This document shows positions 7,550 through 15,868 of a DNA stretch of 64,000 nt, piece after piece. The stretch spans positions 1-64,000 of the forward strand of contig DATMES010000008.1 of the NCBI GenBank assembly GCA_035556555.1, given 5' to 3'. Every line of letters starts with the position of its first letter. Within the stretch, counting starts at the first letter, position 1. The position numbers and the translations under genes are program-made. The DNA is from Frankiaceae bacterium. GTDB lineage: Bacteria; Actinomycetota; Actinomycetes; BP-191. The notes under the pieces are model-generated. The model had not been told where the DNA came from, searched no databases, and worked only from the letters and a program-made list of their open reading frames with translations.

Positions 7550-10393
7550 TCAGTCGGCGTACGCCTCCGGAGCCGGGCAGGAGCAGACGAGGTTGCGGTC
7601 GCCATACCCGCCGTCGATGCGTCGTACCGGCGCCCAGTACTTGTTCGTCCGCAGGCTCGCCAGCGGGTACGCCGCCACCTCGCGGCCGTACGGGTGCTCC
7701 CACACGTCCGCGGTGACCATGGCGGCGGTGTGCGGGGCGTTGCGCAGCGGGTTGTCGTCGCCGAGCTCGGCAACGGTGTCGATCTCGCGGCGGATCGCGA
7801 TCATCGCGTCGCAGAACCGGTCCAGCTCGCCCAGGTCCTCGCTCTCCGTCGGCTCGATCATGAGCGTTCCCGCCACGGGGAACGACATCGTCGGCGCGTG
7901 GAACCCGTAGTCGACCAGGCGCTTCGCCACGTCATCGACCGTGACGCCGGTCTCCTTGGTGAGCTGCCGCAGGTCGACGATGCACTCGTGCGCGACCAGC
8001 CCGTCGCGCCCGGTGTAGAGGACCGGGTAGTACGGGTTGAGCCGCCGCGCCACGTAGTTGGCGCTCAGGATGGCGACCTGGGTCGCCCGGCGCAGGCCGT
8101 CGGCGCCCATCATCCGGACGTACGCCCACGAGATGGGCAGGATCCCCGCGCTCCCCCACGGCGCCGCGCTGATCGGCCCGGGCCCCGTGTCGGGGCCACA
8201 TTCCGGGCGGAGCGGGTGGTTGGGGAGATACGGCGCGAGGTGGGCGCGCGCCGCGACAGGCCCGACGCCGGGGCCGCCCCCGCCGTGCGGGATGCAGAAC
8301 GTCTTGTGGAGGTTGAGGTGCGAGACGTCCGCCCCGAATCGACCTGGACGGGAGAGTCCGACCAGCGCGTTGAGGTTGGCGCCGTCCACGTAGACCTGCC
8401 CGCCGGCGTCGTGCACGGCCGCGCAGACGTCGGTGATCTCGGCCTCGAACACCCCGTGCGTGCTCGGGTACGTCACCATCAGCGCAGCCAGCCGCTCCGC
8501 GTGCGTGGCGATCTTGGCGCGCAGGTCGGCGAGGTCGACGTTGCCGGCCTCGTCACAGCCGACGACGACGACCCGCATGCCGGCCATGACGGCGGAGGCG
8601 GCGTTGGTGCCGTGCGCCGACGACGGGATGAGGCAGACGTCGCGGTGCTCGTCGCCGTTGGCGCGGTGCCAGCCGCGGATCGCGAGCAGGCCGGCCAGCT
8701 CTCCCTGGGAGCCGGCGTTCGGCTGGACGGAGACGCGGTCGTACCCGGTGATCTCCGCCAGCCAGCCCTCGAGCTGGGTGATGAGCTCGTAGTAGCCCTG
8801 CGCCTGCTCGATGGGCGCGAACGGGTGGACCCCCCCGAACTCCGGCCACGTCACCGGCTCCATCTCGGCGGTGGCGTTGAGCTTCATCGTGCAGGAGCCA
8901 AGCGGGATCATGCCGCGGTCGAGCGCGTAGTCGCGGTCGGAGAGGCGGCGCAGGTAGCGGAGCATCGCCGTCTCCGACCGGTGCTCCGAGAAGACCGGGT
9001 GCGTGAGGAACGGCGTCGTCCTTCTGAGCGCCTCGGGCAGCGCTTCGGGGGCGTCCTCGACCGTGGCCTCGACGCCGAACGCGCTCAGCACCGCCTCGAC
9101 GTGCGCCGGCTCGGTGACCTCGTCGACCGAGACGCCGACGGTGGTTGAGTCGACCAGGCGCAGGTTGATGCCGGCCTCGGCGGCCCTGGCCACGACCGCG
9201 GCCGCGTCGGGCACCGTGGCGGTGACCGTGTCGAAGAACGCCGCCGCCCCGACTTCCACGCCGCCGTTACGCAGCCCGGCGGCGAGCGCGCCGGCCAGCC
9301 GGTGGACGCGCGTCGCGATCGCGGTCAGCCCCTCGGGGCCGTGGTAGACGGCGTACATCCCCGCCATGACCGCGAGCAGGACCTGGGCGGTGCAGATGTT
9401 GCTCGTCGCCTTCTCGCGGCGGATGTGCTGCTCGCGGGTCTGGAGGGCGAGCCGGTAGGCGGGGTGCCCGTCGGCGTCGACGCTCACGCCGACCAGCCTG
9501 CCGGGAAGGCTGCGTTCGAGCCCGGCCCTGACCGCCATGAACGCCGCGTGCGGGCCGCCGTACCCGAGCGGGACCCCGAACCGCTGGCTGCTCCCGACGA
9601 CGACGTCGGCGCCCTGCTCCCCCGGCGGGGTCAGCAGCGTCAGCGCGAGCAGGTCGGTCGTCACCGCGACCAGGGCGCCGCGCTCGTGCGCGGCCGTGAT
9701 CAGCGGCGCGAGGTCGCGTACCTCGCCCGTTGACCCAGGGTAAGAGAGGAGCACGCCGAACGCCTCGACCTCAGGCAGAGCCTGACCGTCGAACGTCTGT
9801 ACGACGATCCCCAGCGGCTCGGCGCGGGTCGCCACGACGGCGAGCGTCTGCGGGTGCGTGTCGGCGTCGACGAGGAACACCGCGTCCTCGCCGGCCTTGC
9901 TGATGCGCCGGGTCAGCGCCATCGCCTCGGCGGCGGCGGTCGCCTCGTCGAGGAGGGAGGCGTTGGCCGTCGGGAGGCCGGTGAGGTCGGCGACCATCGT
10001 CTGGAAGTTGAGCAACGCCTCCAGCCTGCCCTGGCTGATCTCCGGCTGGTACGGGGTGTACGCCGTGTACCACGCCGGGCTCTCCAGGACGTTCCGCCGG
10101 ATCACCGGCGGGGTGACGGTGTCGCTGTAGCCGGTGCCGATCATCGAGACCATCGGCGTGTTGCGGCGGGCCAGCGCACGCAGCTCGGCCAGCGCCTGCC
10201 CCTCCGACGCCGGCGCCGGCAGGTCCAGGATCCTGTCGGCGATCGTCGCGGGAACCGCGGCGGCGGTGAGGTCGTCGAGGGAGCCGTACCCGAGGACGGC
10301 GAGCATCTTCGCCTGCTCGTCCGGGGACGGGCCGATGTGGCGTTCGGCGAACGGCACGGTCGCGGGGACGTCCAAGGGCTGGCGGTCGGACAC
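7550..10393 (-). CDS. gcvP: Glycine dehydrogenase (decarboxylating), P protein
   Basis: 947 aa, the full length of single-chain GcvP. It decarboxylates glycine with pyridoxal phosphate and passes the aminomethyl group to lipoyl-GcvH. The N-terminal half has [10 protein letters not shown] and [16 protein letters not shown]. In the C-terminal half the PLP-binding Lys697 lies in [14 protein letters not shown]. The GTG at 10393 is preceded by CTGGAGG. The upstream tandem glycine aptamer shows that it is glycine-controlled. GcvH is encoded 3.5 kb upstream in the same orientation; no gcvT or lpd is in the window. Confidence 0.97.
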   Translation of the reverse strand: MSDRQPLDVPATVPFAERHIGPSPDEQAKMLAVLGYGSLDDLTAAAVPATIADRILDLPAPASEGQALAELRALARRNTPMVSMIGTGYSDTVTPPVIRRNVLESPAWYTAYTPYQPEISQGRLEALLNFQTMVADLTGLPTANASLLDEATAAAEAMALTRRISKAGEDAVFLVDADTHPQTLAVVATRAEPLGIVVQTFDGQALPEVEAFGVLLSYPGSTGEVRDLAPLITAAHERGALVAVTTDLLALTLLTPPGEQGADVVVGSSQRFGVPLGYGGPHAAFMAVRAGLERSLPGRLVGVSVDADGHPAYRLALQTREQHIRREKATSNICTAQVLLAVMAGMYAVYHGPEGLTAIATRVHRLAGALAAGLRNGGVEVGAAAFFDTVTATVPDAAAVVARAAEAGINLRLVDSTTVGVSVDEVTEPAHVEAVLSAFGVEATVEDAPEALPEALRRTTPFLTHPVFSEHRSETAMLRYLRRLSDRDYALDRGMIPLGSCTMKLNATAEMEPVTWPEFGGVHPFAPIEQAQGYYELITQLEGWLAEITGYDRVSVQPNAGSQGELAGLLAIRGWHRANGDEHRDVCLIPSSAHGTNAASAVMAGMRVVVVGCDEAGNVDLADLRAKIATHAERLAALMVTYPSTHGVFEAEITDVCAAVHDAGGQVYVDGANLNALVGLSRPGRFGADVSHLNLHKTFCIPHGGGGPGVGPVAARAHLAPYLPNHPLRPECGPDTGPGPISAAPWGSAGILPISWAYVRMMGADGLRRATQVAILSANYVARRLNPYYPVLYTGRDGLVAHECIVDLRQLTKETGVTVDDVAKRLVDYGFHAPTMSFPVAGTLMIEPTESEDLGELDRFCDAMIAIRREIDTVAELGDDNPLRNAPHTAAMVTADVWEHPYGREVAAYPLASLRTNKYWAPVRRIDGGYGDRNLVCSCPAPEAYAD

Positions 10394-10439
10394 GAGGCCT
10401 CCAGAGGCACGGCGTCGGCGCCGCGCACGCGGCGGCCGG

Positions 10440-10632
10440 CCTCCCCGCTCTGTCATCACGACCTGAGAGTCCCGCGCCGGTGTCGGGCGCTTGCCCCGTC
10501 GGTGAGGCGCGCGAGCGCCTGCTTTCCAGAGTCGCCTCGTCCGCGCGGTCGGGTGGCCTGAGAGATTTTCCGGGGAGGGGTTGCTCCTTCGGCGCCGGCG
10601 GCTGGCTTGCCGCCGGACTCTCCCGCGCGTTG
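10440..10632 (-). promoter_or_regulatory. Tandem glycine riboswitch
   Basis: Read on the minus strand there are two glycine aptamers. Aptamer 1 (about 10632-10521) has GGGAGAG, GCGCCGAAGGAGCAA and CTCTCAGGC, closed by AGAGTC/GACTCT. Aptamer 2 (about 10520-10440) has CACCGACGGGGCAAGC, CTCTCAGGT and TGATGACAGAG. The 3' edge lies about 46 nt before the gcvP start codon. Glycine riboswitches usually turn gcv genes on when glycine is abundant. A plausible -10 box, TACCGT, lies at 10647-10652. The expression platform was not resolved; the gcvP ribosome-binding site lies in a small GAGGCCTC palindrome that could take part. Confidence 0.9.
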
Positions 10633-10669
10633 TCTGCAGCGCCTCCACGGTACCAGTGGATCTGTGGGG

Positions 10670-10743
10670 GGCGGGTACGGCGTGCCGGTGCGGCGACTGA
10701 AGGAGCGCGGCGGGACTAGCCGCGCCGGTACGCCGTACCCGCC
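10670..10743. repeat. Palindromic element A with conserved 28-nt core
   Basis: Arms at 10670-10694 and 10719-10743 (23 of 25 positions complementary) surround a core at 10693-10720 that begins GCGACTGAAGG and ends GGACTAGC on the plus strand. It lies just after the end of the MerR gene and before the promoter of the gcvP riboswitch, so it could end merR transcription. The core matches element B at 24 of 28 positions. Confidence 0.75.
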
Positions 10744-10773
10744 TTTGGGGGGTCGACTTACCGACAAAGCGCT

Positions 10774-11418
10774 TTAGGCACCGCGCTGGCGGCGTCGGGC
10801 GGAGAGCTCGTCGCCCGCGTGCGCCGCGGCGGACTCCTCCTCGGGGCGTTCGCCGGGGAGCTGGGCCAGGTCGCCCTCGACCTCGCGAACGACACGGCCG
10901 ACCGCGATCGCGAAGACCCCCTGGCCGCCCTGCAGCAGGTCGACGACCTCGTCGGGGGACGTGCACTCGTACACCGTCGTGCCGTCGGACAGCAGGGTGA
11001 TCTCGGCGAGGTCCTCGGCGCCGCCGGCGCGGAGCTGGCCGACGGCCGTACGGATGTTCTGCAGCGAGATGCCGGTGTCGAGGAGCCGGCGGACGAGCTT
11101 GAGGACGAGGACGTCGCGGAACGAGTACAGCCGCTGCGTCCCCGACCCCGACGCGTCGCGGACGCTGGGGGTGACGAGGCCGGTGCGGGCCCAGTAGTCG
11201 AGCTGGCGGTACGTGATCCCGGCGACCGCGCAGGCGGTCGGGCCGCGGTACCCGACGCCCTCCTCGGGCGGGGCGGGCACGCCCTCGGTGAACAGCGCCT
11301 CCTGGACCGGGGCGCCACCGTCGCCGGCGTCGTCTCCCTGAACTGCGTCCAGGCCCGCCCCCGCGCCGGGTCCCGCCCCGGCGGCGTCGTCGTCCGCGCC
11401 GCGCCGTTCGTCAGTCAC
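10774..11418 (-). CDS. MerR family transcriptional regulator (Rv1830-like)
   Basis: 214 aa. The first 55 residues are acidic and Gly/Ala-rich and probably disordered. The MerR winged-helix domain follows ([20 protein letters not shown], then [25 protein letters not shown] in two conserved parts), with a C-terminal effector region of unknown ligand. Position and sequence correspond to the MerR gene between the DUF151 nuclease and gcvP in mycobacteria. GTG start at 11418 behind AGGAGG. A CTCAA-N7-TTGAG dyad at 11538-11554 lies upstream and could be an autoregulatory operator; this is inference. Confidence 0.88.
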   Translation of the reverse strand: MTDERRGADDDAAGAGPGAGAGLDAVQGDDAGDGGAPVQEALFTEGVPAPPEEGVGYRGPTACAVAGITYRQLDYWARTGLVTPSVRDASGSGTQRLYSFRDVLVLKLVRRLLDTGISLQNIRTAVGQLRAGGAEDLAEITLLSDGTTVYECTSPDEVVDLLQGGQGVFAIAVGRVVREVEGDLAQLPGERPEEESAAAHAGDELSARRRQRGA

Positions 11419-11537
11419 GCTGACCGCCCTCCTGCCGCCGCAACGCTCCCTGGCCCCCGGTGCGCTCGTGTGGGGGCACGGTAGGGAGGCTCGATGTCAG
11501 GGTCAACGACAACCGGCGGCGTGTCGTTTTGCTCATT

Positions 11538-11560
11538 CTCAAGTCGAGGTTGAGGGTTTG
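11538..11560. promoter_or_regulatory. CTCAA-N7-TTGAG dyad upstream of merR
   Basis: In the 184-nt gap between the DUF151 gene and merR, an AT-richer patch holds CTCAA, seven bases, then TTGAGGGTT. Similar dyads occur upstream of garA (13513-13543) and inside parA (28169-28192). MerR-type regulators bind such spaced dyads, so this is a candidate operator. The binding protein is not known. Confidence 0.4.
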
Positions 11561-11602
11561 TGCGGGGTCAAGCACGACTGGAGGCTGGCCCATCGGGCCG
11601 CC

Positions 11603-12073
11603 TCAGCCCGTCGTGTTGAAGTCGTCGGGCGAGATCTGGTCGAGGAACTCGCGGAACTTCTCGACCTCGGTCTCCTGCTCGTCCGCGATGGGGATGCCGG
11701 CCTCGGCGAGCACGGACTCCTCGGCGAAGATCGTCACGCCCATGCGCATCGCGAGCGCGATCGCGTCGGAGGGCCTGGCGGAGACCTCCGCTCCCCCCTC
11801 GAAGACGAGGTTCGCGTAGAACACGCCGTCCTGGAGGTCGGTGATGTGCACCGCAGTGATCGTCGCGCCGAGCGCGTCGCAGATGTCCTTCATGAGGTCG
11901 TGCGTCATCGGCCGCGCCGTGACGATCTGCTGCTGGGCGAACGCGATCGCGGTCGCCTCGACAGCGCCGATCCAGATCGGAAGGTAGCGGTCGCCGTCGA
12001 CCTCCTTGAGCAGGACGATCGGCTGGTTGGTCGGCAGCTCGACGCGGACGCCGACGACCGTGACCTCGTTCAT
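11603..12073 (-). CDS. Bifunctional nuclease family protein (DUF151)
   Basis: 156 aa. It matches the DUF151/BFN domain over its whole length: LPIWIGAVEATAIAFAQQ, RPMTHDLM and RPSDAIALAMR are the typical conserved blocks. Plant and Thermotoga relatives have nuclease activity, but the bacterial role is unsettled. ATG at 12073 with GGAGGGG five bases upstream. In mycobacteria the homologue (Rv1829) sits in the same place between two MerR genes. Confidence 0.92.
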   Translation of the reverse strand: MNEVTVVGVRVELPTNQPIVLLKEVDGDRYLPIWIGAVEATAIAFAQQQIVTARPMTHDLMKDICDALGATITAVHITDLQDGVFYANLVFEGGAEVSARPSDAIALAMRMGVTIFAEESVLAEAGIPIADEQETEVEKFREFLDQISPDDFNTTG

Positions 12074-12149
12074 CGGGACCCCTCCGCGGCACTCGTCGGC
12101 TGACCGCCCGAACCTACACCGCGAACGGCGTCGTGAACCGTTCGGGACG

Positions 12150-12893
12150 CTACCGAGTCAGGCCGGGCTTCAGCCCGGCGCGGACCAGGGTCGAGTGGAG
12201 GCGGATCGACAGGGCGGCGAGTTCGCGGACGGTCTCGTCGGCGCGGGCCCGCGCCTCGGGGTTGCGCTGGCGGACCAGCGGGGCCACGACCTGCTCGAAC
12301 AGCCCGATCTCGCGGTCGGCCGCGCTCTTGAACGGCCGCAGGTGCCGCGCCTCGATGCCGAACCGGGACATCTCGGCCACGGTCTTGGCCACGACGAGCG
12401 AGTCGCCGTCGTAGAACGAGCCGCCGGGCCGCGGCGCGACGAGGCCGTACTGCTCGAGCTGGTCGAGCTGCTCCATGTCGAGGCCGGCCGCGGTCGCGAG
12501 CTCTTCGCGGGTCAGCCGGATGTCGCTCATGTCGCGGATGAACGCCTCCGGGCCTGGCAGCCCGTCGACGGCCGTCAGCGCGCGGGGCACCTGTGGGGAC
12601 GCGTCGGCGCCGGCGGCGGGCTCGAGGCCGCGGTCGAGCGCCTCGAGGTGCTGCTTGATGACGCGCAGCGGGAGGTAGTGGTCGCGCTGGGCGGAGAGGA
12701 CGTAGCGCAGGCGGGAGACGTCGTCGCGGGAGAACTTGCGGTACCCCGACGACGTGCGCTCGGGCTCGATGAGCCCCTCGGACTCCAGGAAGCGGATCTT
12801 GGAGATCGTCACGTCGGGGAAGTCGCCGCGCAGCTGCGACAGCACCTCCCCGATGCTCATGAACGCCTTGCGCGCGCCGGTGCTCACGCTCAC
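12150..12893 (-). CDS. ftsR: MerR-type regulator FtsR
   Basis: 247 aa. The N-terminal MerR domain (about 12-85) reads MSIGEVL, FPDVTISKIRFLESEGL, SSGYRKFSRDD and QRDHYLPLRVIK, close to the actinobacterial FtsR/Rv1828 family. FtsR is known as an activator of ftsZ in corynebacteria. The C-terminal half (about 110-247) is the family's dimer/effector region. The GTG at 12893 overlaps the garA stop (GTGA), so the two are translationally coupled. An internal ATG at codon 12 is the alternative start. Confidence 0.9.
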   Translation of the reverse strand: MSVSTGARKAFMSIGEVLSQLRGDFPDVTISKIRFLESEGLIEPERTSSGYRKFSRDDVSRLRYVLSAQRDHYLPLRVIKQHLEALDRGLEPAAGADASPQVPRALTAVDGLPGPEAFIRDMSDIRLTREELATAAGLDMEQLDQLEQYGLVAPRPGGSFYDGDSLVVAKTVAEMSRFGIEARHLRPFKSAADREIGLFEQVVAPLVRQRNPEARARADETVRELAALSIRLHSTLVRAGLKPGLTR

Positions 12894-13390
12894 TCCCCGC
12901 CCCGCCCGCCGGCGAAGAACACCAGCCTGAACTTGCCGATTTGCACCTCGTCCCCGCCGGAGAGCTCGGTCTCGTCGATCCGCTCGCGGTTGAGGTAGGT
13001 CCCGTTGAGGCTGCCGACGTCGCGGACGACGAACCGGGAGCCGTCGCGGCGGAACTCCGCGTGCCGCCGGGACACCGTCACGTCGTCGAGGAAGATGTCG
13101 CTCTCCGGGTGCCGGCCCGCGGTGGTGACGTCCTTGTCGAGGAGGAACCGGCTCCCGGCGTTGGGCCCCCGCTTGACGACGAGCAGCGCCGAGCCCGCGG
13201 GCAGCGCCTCGACGGCGGCCGTGTCCTCGCCGTGCTCCTCGTCGCCGTGCTCGGTCTCGAGCGCCTGGATGGCGATGGTCGAGGTGGTCTCGGTCGGCGA
13301 CTCCCCCGGCGCCTTGCCCAGCGGGGACCCGCACTGGGCGCAGAAGTGGCTGTCCGGGAGGTTCGCATGGCCGCAGCGAGGACACGTCAC
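12890..13390 (-). CDS. garA: FHA-domain metabolic regulator GarA
   Basis: 166 aa. An N-terminal zinc-ribbon (Cys3, Cys6, Cys17, Cys20) is followed by the phosphorylation motif TETTST (Thr35/Thr36) and an FHA domain (about 70-160, with GRHPESDIFL, SRRHAEF and LNGTYLN). In actinobacteria unphosphorylated GarA/OdhI binds 2-oxoglutarate dehydrogenase and glutamate enzymes, and Ser/Thr kinases such as PknB/PknG release the block. All required residues are present. The zinc ribbon is an N-terminal addition compared with the M. tuberculosis protein as I know it. GTG start at 13390 behind GAGGGAG. Confidence 0.93.
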   Translation of the reverse strand: MTCPRCGHANLPDSHFCAQCGSPLGKAPGESPTETTSTIAIQALETEHGDEEHGEDTAAVEALPAGSALLVVKRGPNAGSRFLLDKDVTTAGRHPESDIFLDDVTVSRRHAEFRRDGSRFVVRDVGSLNGTYLNRERIDETELSGGDEVQIGKFRLVFFAGGRGGE

Positions 13391-13512
13391 GCGGGCTTCT
13401 CCCTCGGTCGTCGGCCGCGCGGCCGGTGTCGGCCGTTCGGGTGCTGCGGAGGCTAGTTGCCCGCCGGACCGAGGGTCAACCAGAGGTCCAAAGTTGTGGA
13501 CAACTCGGAAAC

Positions 13513-13543
13513 CTCAACCCTTGAGTTCACAGTGAGAGTTGAG
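13513..13543. promoter_or_regulatory. Candidate MerR operator in the garA-ftsR promoter
   Basis: The 159-nt gap between gcvH and garA is AT-richer than its surroundings. It contains CTCAACCCTTGAG (13513-13525) and, further on, GAGAGTTGAG (13534-13543). On the minus strand this forms CTCAAC, 19 bases, GTTGAG, the kind of long-spaced dyad MerR proteins use across a stretched -35/-10 spacer. Autoregulation by FtsR is a reasonable guess. Next to it is GTTGTGGACAAC, a 12-bp palindrome. Confidence 0.4.
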
Positions 13544-13549
13544 CGTGGG

Positions 13550-13939
13550 TCAGCCCTGCGACACGCTCGCGCCGTACGCCGCGGCGTCCAGGAGCCCGTC
13601 GAGCGACGCCGGGTCCGCCGGCCGCAGCTCGGCGATCCAGCCGTCGCCGTACGGGTCGCTGTTGAGCAGCTCGGGCTGCGCGTCGAGGCGCTCGTTGCGG
13701 GCCACGACGGCGCCGGCGAGGGGCGCGTAGACGTCGGAGACGCTCTTCGTCGACTCGACCTCCCCGAGGGAGTCCCCCGGGCTCACGTCGGAGCCGACGG
13801 CCGACACCGAGACGTACACGATGTCCCCGAGCGCCTCCTGGGCGTACGAGGTGATCCCGATGCGGACGATGCCGTCCTCGTCGGGACCGCTCACCCACTC
13901 GTGCTCGGCGGTGTAACGCAGCTCCTCGGGGTACGACAC
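13550..13939 (-). CDS. gcvH: Glycine cleavage system H protein
   Basis: 129 aa, the normal GcvH length. RYTAEHEWV opens the domain. The lipoylated lysine lies in VESTKSVSDVYAP, within the conserved lipoyl hairpin, and NDSDPYGDGW-like NSDPYGDGWI follows near the end. It shuttles the aminomethyl group among GcvP, GcvT and Lpd. GTG start at 13939; the leader has only a weak GAGAG ribosome-binding site. It heads the garA/ftsR side of the cluster, linking glycine cleavage with GarA. Confidence 0.96.
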   Translation of the reverse strand: MSYPEELRYTAEHEWVSGPDEDGIVRIGITSYAQEALGDIVYVSVSAVGSDVSPGDSLGEVESTKSVSDVYAPLAGAVVARNERLDAQPELLNSDPYGDGWIAELRPADPASLDGLLDAAAYGASVSQG

Positions 13940-13977
13940 GCGGGCTCGCTCTCTCGTGGTGGGGTTCCGGCCTGGGG

Positions 13978-14667
13978 TCAGTCGGCGGCGGCGCGAGCGT
14001 AACGGGGCGCCGAAAGCGGCCGCAAGGCGTCCACGACGACCCGGTCGCGCTGGTCGATCTCGGTCGAGGCGCCGCTGCGGGCGCTCACGCTGTCGATGAC
14101 GCCGCCGGGGATCTCCATGGCGTCGGCGAGCGTGTGCGGATCGCCGATCGCGAGGAACACGTACGGCGCCCGCAGCGGCTTGGCGTCGGCGAGCACGCCG
14201 GCCCCGGCGTCGGTGAAGAAGCTCGACGCGGTGAGCCGGACGCCGTTGACCTGCATCGCCTCGGCGCCGGCGTCGCGGAGCTCCTGCATGGTGTCGAGCA
14301 GCACGTCGGCGGTCACCGCGTGCTCGGGGTCCTTGATCGTGAGCTGGACGCCGGGGCCGGTCGCGGCCACGGTGCCGGCCAGGATGCGGAGCACGTCGCG
14401 GCGGCGGCGGGTCTCCTCCAGCGCGGCCGCGTCCTGCCCCGCGCCGCCGCTGAGCCGGTCGCGGGTGCGTTCGAGGTCCTCGATCTCGCCGCGCAGCCGC
14501 TCGCCGCGGGCCGTGAGGTCCTCGAGGATCCGCACCAGGTCCTCCTGGCGGGCCGAGGCGAACCGCGACGACTCGTGCGTGGTCCGCAGCTGCACGACGA
14601 GCGCGAAGCCGAGCACGGCGAGAATCGCGCCGATGAGGAGCTGGCTGCGGCGCGGGGAGCTGCTCAT
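13978..14667 (-). CDS. DUF881 membrane-anchored protein (second copy)
   Basis: 229 aa. One N-terminal transmembrane helix (about 8-28), a coiled coil (about 38-80, rich in RLRGEIEDLERTRDRL-type heptads), then the DUF881 domain with GPGVQLTIKDPE, DTMQELRDAGAEAM and VNGVRL. The function is unknown; in Bacillus YlxW/YlxX-like proteins of this family sit in division clusters. ATG at 14667 overlaps the sbp stop by 4 nt. It is the downstream member of a DUF881-sbp-DUF881 trio conserved in actinobacteria. Confidence 0.88.
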   Translation of the reverse strand: MSSSPRRSQLLIGAILAVLGFALVVQLRTTHESSRFASARQEDLVRILEDLTARGERLRGEIEDLERTRDRLSGGAGQDAAALEETRRRRDVLRILAGTVAATGPGVQLTIKDPEHAVTADVLLDTMQELRDAGAEAMQVNGVRLTASSFFTDAGAGVLADAKPLRAPYVFLAIGDPHTLADAMEIPGGVIDSVSARSGASTEIDQRDRVVVDALRPLSAPRYARAAAD

Positions 14668-14996
14668 GCGCGGAAGAGGTGGCGGCGGATGGCGGCGAGG
14701 TTCTGGAAGATCCGGATGCCGAGCACGACGATGACCGCCGTCGAGAGCTGGCCGCCGACGCCGAGCTGGTCGCCGAGGAAGACGAGGAGGGCGGCGAGGA
14801 GGGCGTTCGAGACGAACGACACCACGAACACCTTGTCGTCGAAGATCTTGTCCAGCAGCGCCCGCACGCCCCCGAACACCGCGTCCAGCGCCGCGACGAC
14901 GGCGATCGGGAGGTACGGCTGCAGCCACAGCGGCACCGAAGGCTGCAGCAGCAGGCCCAGGACGACACCCAGAACGAGCGCGATGCCGGGTATCAC
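14664..14996 (-). CDS. sbp: Small basic membrane protein (Sbp, DUF1290)
   Basis: 110 aa with about three predicted membrane helices (residues 3-20, 28-45, 55-75) and a basic end (IRRHLFRA). LPIAVVAALDAVFGGVRALLD is the signature segment of DUF1290. Its role is not known, though the conserved position between two DUF881 genes suggests a joint membrane complex. It overlaps both neighbours by 4 nt. Confidence 0.88.
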   Translation of the reverse strand: MIPGIALVLGVVLGLLLQPSVPLWLQPYLPIAVVAALDAVFGGVRALLDKIFDDKVFVVSFVSNALLAALLVFLGDQLGVGGQLSTAVIVVLGIRIFQNLAAIRRHLFRA

Positions 14997-15865
14997 GGTG
15001 CCCCCTTCGTCCCTGCAGGCGTGGCGTGCCGCAGGCGGGACGTCTCGCTCCCCGGGAGGTCGAGGCGTTCCGCGCGGTCCACGTCGAACCGTAGACCGAA
15101 GGCTTCGACGTACGTCCGGAACCGCCGCCCCGTGGGGCTGTCCACGAACGCAGGCTCCAGGTCGTCCGGGTCCCCGACGGCGCGGACGACGTACGGCGGG
15201 GACACCGGCCGGTAGTCGACGAGGATCGCCTCGCCCGCCTCGCGGATGGCCGTGAGCGAGCCGATGCGGCGGTCGTTGACGGTGACGGCCTCGGCGCCGG
15301 CCGCCCAGAGGGCGTTGACGACGTTCTGCAGGTCGGAGTCGGTGATGCGGTTCTCGGTGTCGTCGCCGGCCATCTCGGCGTCGTCGAGCGTGACGACGAG
15401 GCCGGGGCCGCGGACCCGCGCTCCCCCGGCGGCGAGCTCCAGCTTGGCCAGCTCGTCGGAGAGCGCGCGGCCCGCGGTGGACTGCCGCAGCGCGGCCTCG
15501 CGGGCGGCGGCGGTCTCGCGGCGGAGGCGGTCCTGCTCGGCGGCGAGGCGGTCGGTGGCGGACGTCCGGCGCTGCGCCTCCTCGACGAGCGACGCGCGGA
15601 TGCGGGCGGCGGCCGGCGCGCGGTCGCGGGTCTGCGCGGCGGCGACGCCCCAGATGCCGCCGAGCGCGAGCAGCGCGGTCAGGGCGAGCGCGGTCGTGGC
15701 GCGCGGCGGCGTGGCGGAGGGGTCGGCGGCGCGGCGGGCGGCGGCCTCGACGTACCCGGGGTCGACAGTGATCGTCGTTATGTCTACAAAGAGCGATGGC
15801 GACACAAAGGGGTGCGCGTCCGCACGCGGCGGCGTCCCCGAGTCGGTCACGCGCTCATTCTGCAC
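14993..15865 (-). CDS. DUF881 membrane-anchored protein (first copy)
   Basis: 290 aa. A cytoplasmic N-terminus of about 55 residues, one membrane helix (about 57-76), a coiled coil (about 85-140), then DUF881 with RGPGLVVTLDDAE, NVVNALWAAGAEAVTVND and the family's PPYVVRAVGD. It is paralogous to the gene at 13978-14667, with an additional N-terminal tail and a longer C-terminal tail. The GTG at 15865 lies 3 nt after the preceding stop; a GTG at 15850 is an alternative. Confidence 0.86.
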   Translation of the reverse strand: MQNERVTDSGTPPRADAHPFVSPSLFVDITTITVDPGYVEAAARRAADPSATPPRATTALALTALLALGGIWGVAAAQTRDRAPAAARIRASLVEEAQRRTSATDRLAAEQDRLRRETAAAREAALRQSTAGRALSDELAKLELAAGGARVRGPGLVVTLDDAEMAGDDTENRITDSDLQNVVNALWAAGAEAVTVNDRRIGSLTAIREAGEAILVDYRPVSPPYVVRAVGDPDDLEPAFVDSPTGRRFRTYVEAFGLRFDVDRAERLDLPGSETSRLRHATPAGTKGAP

Positions 15866-15868
15866 AGG

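Noticed and set aside
7517-9148. Long plus-strand frame antisense to gcvP
   Set aside because: Arg-rich low-complexity translation, while the minus strand encodes a complete GcvP with its PLP lysine.
13488-13503. GTTGTGGACAAC as a DnaA box or origin signal
   Set aside because: One palindromic copy with a single TTGTGGACAA-like side is not an origin; no cluster of DnaA boxes or dnaA/dnaN genes is present.
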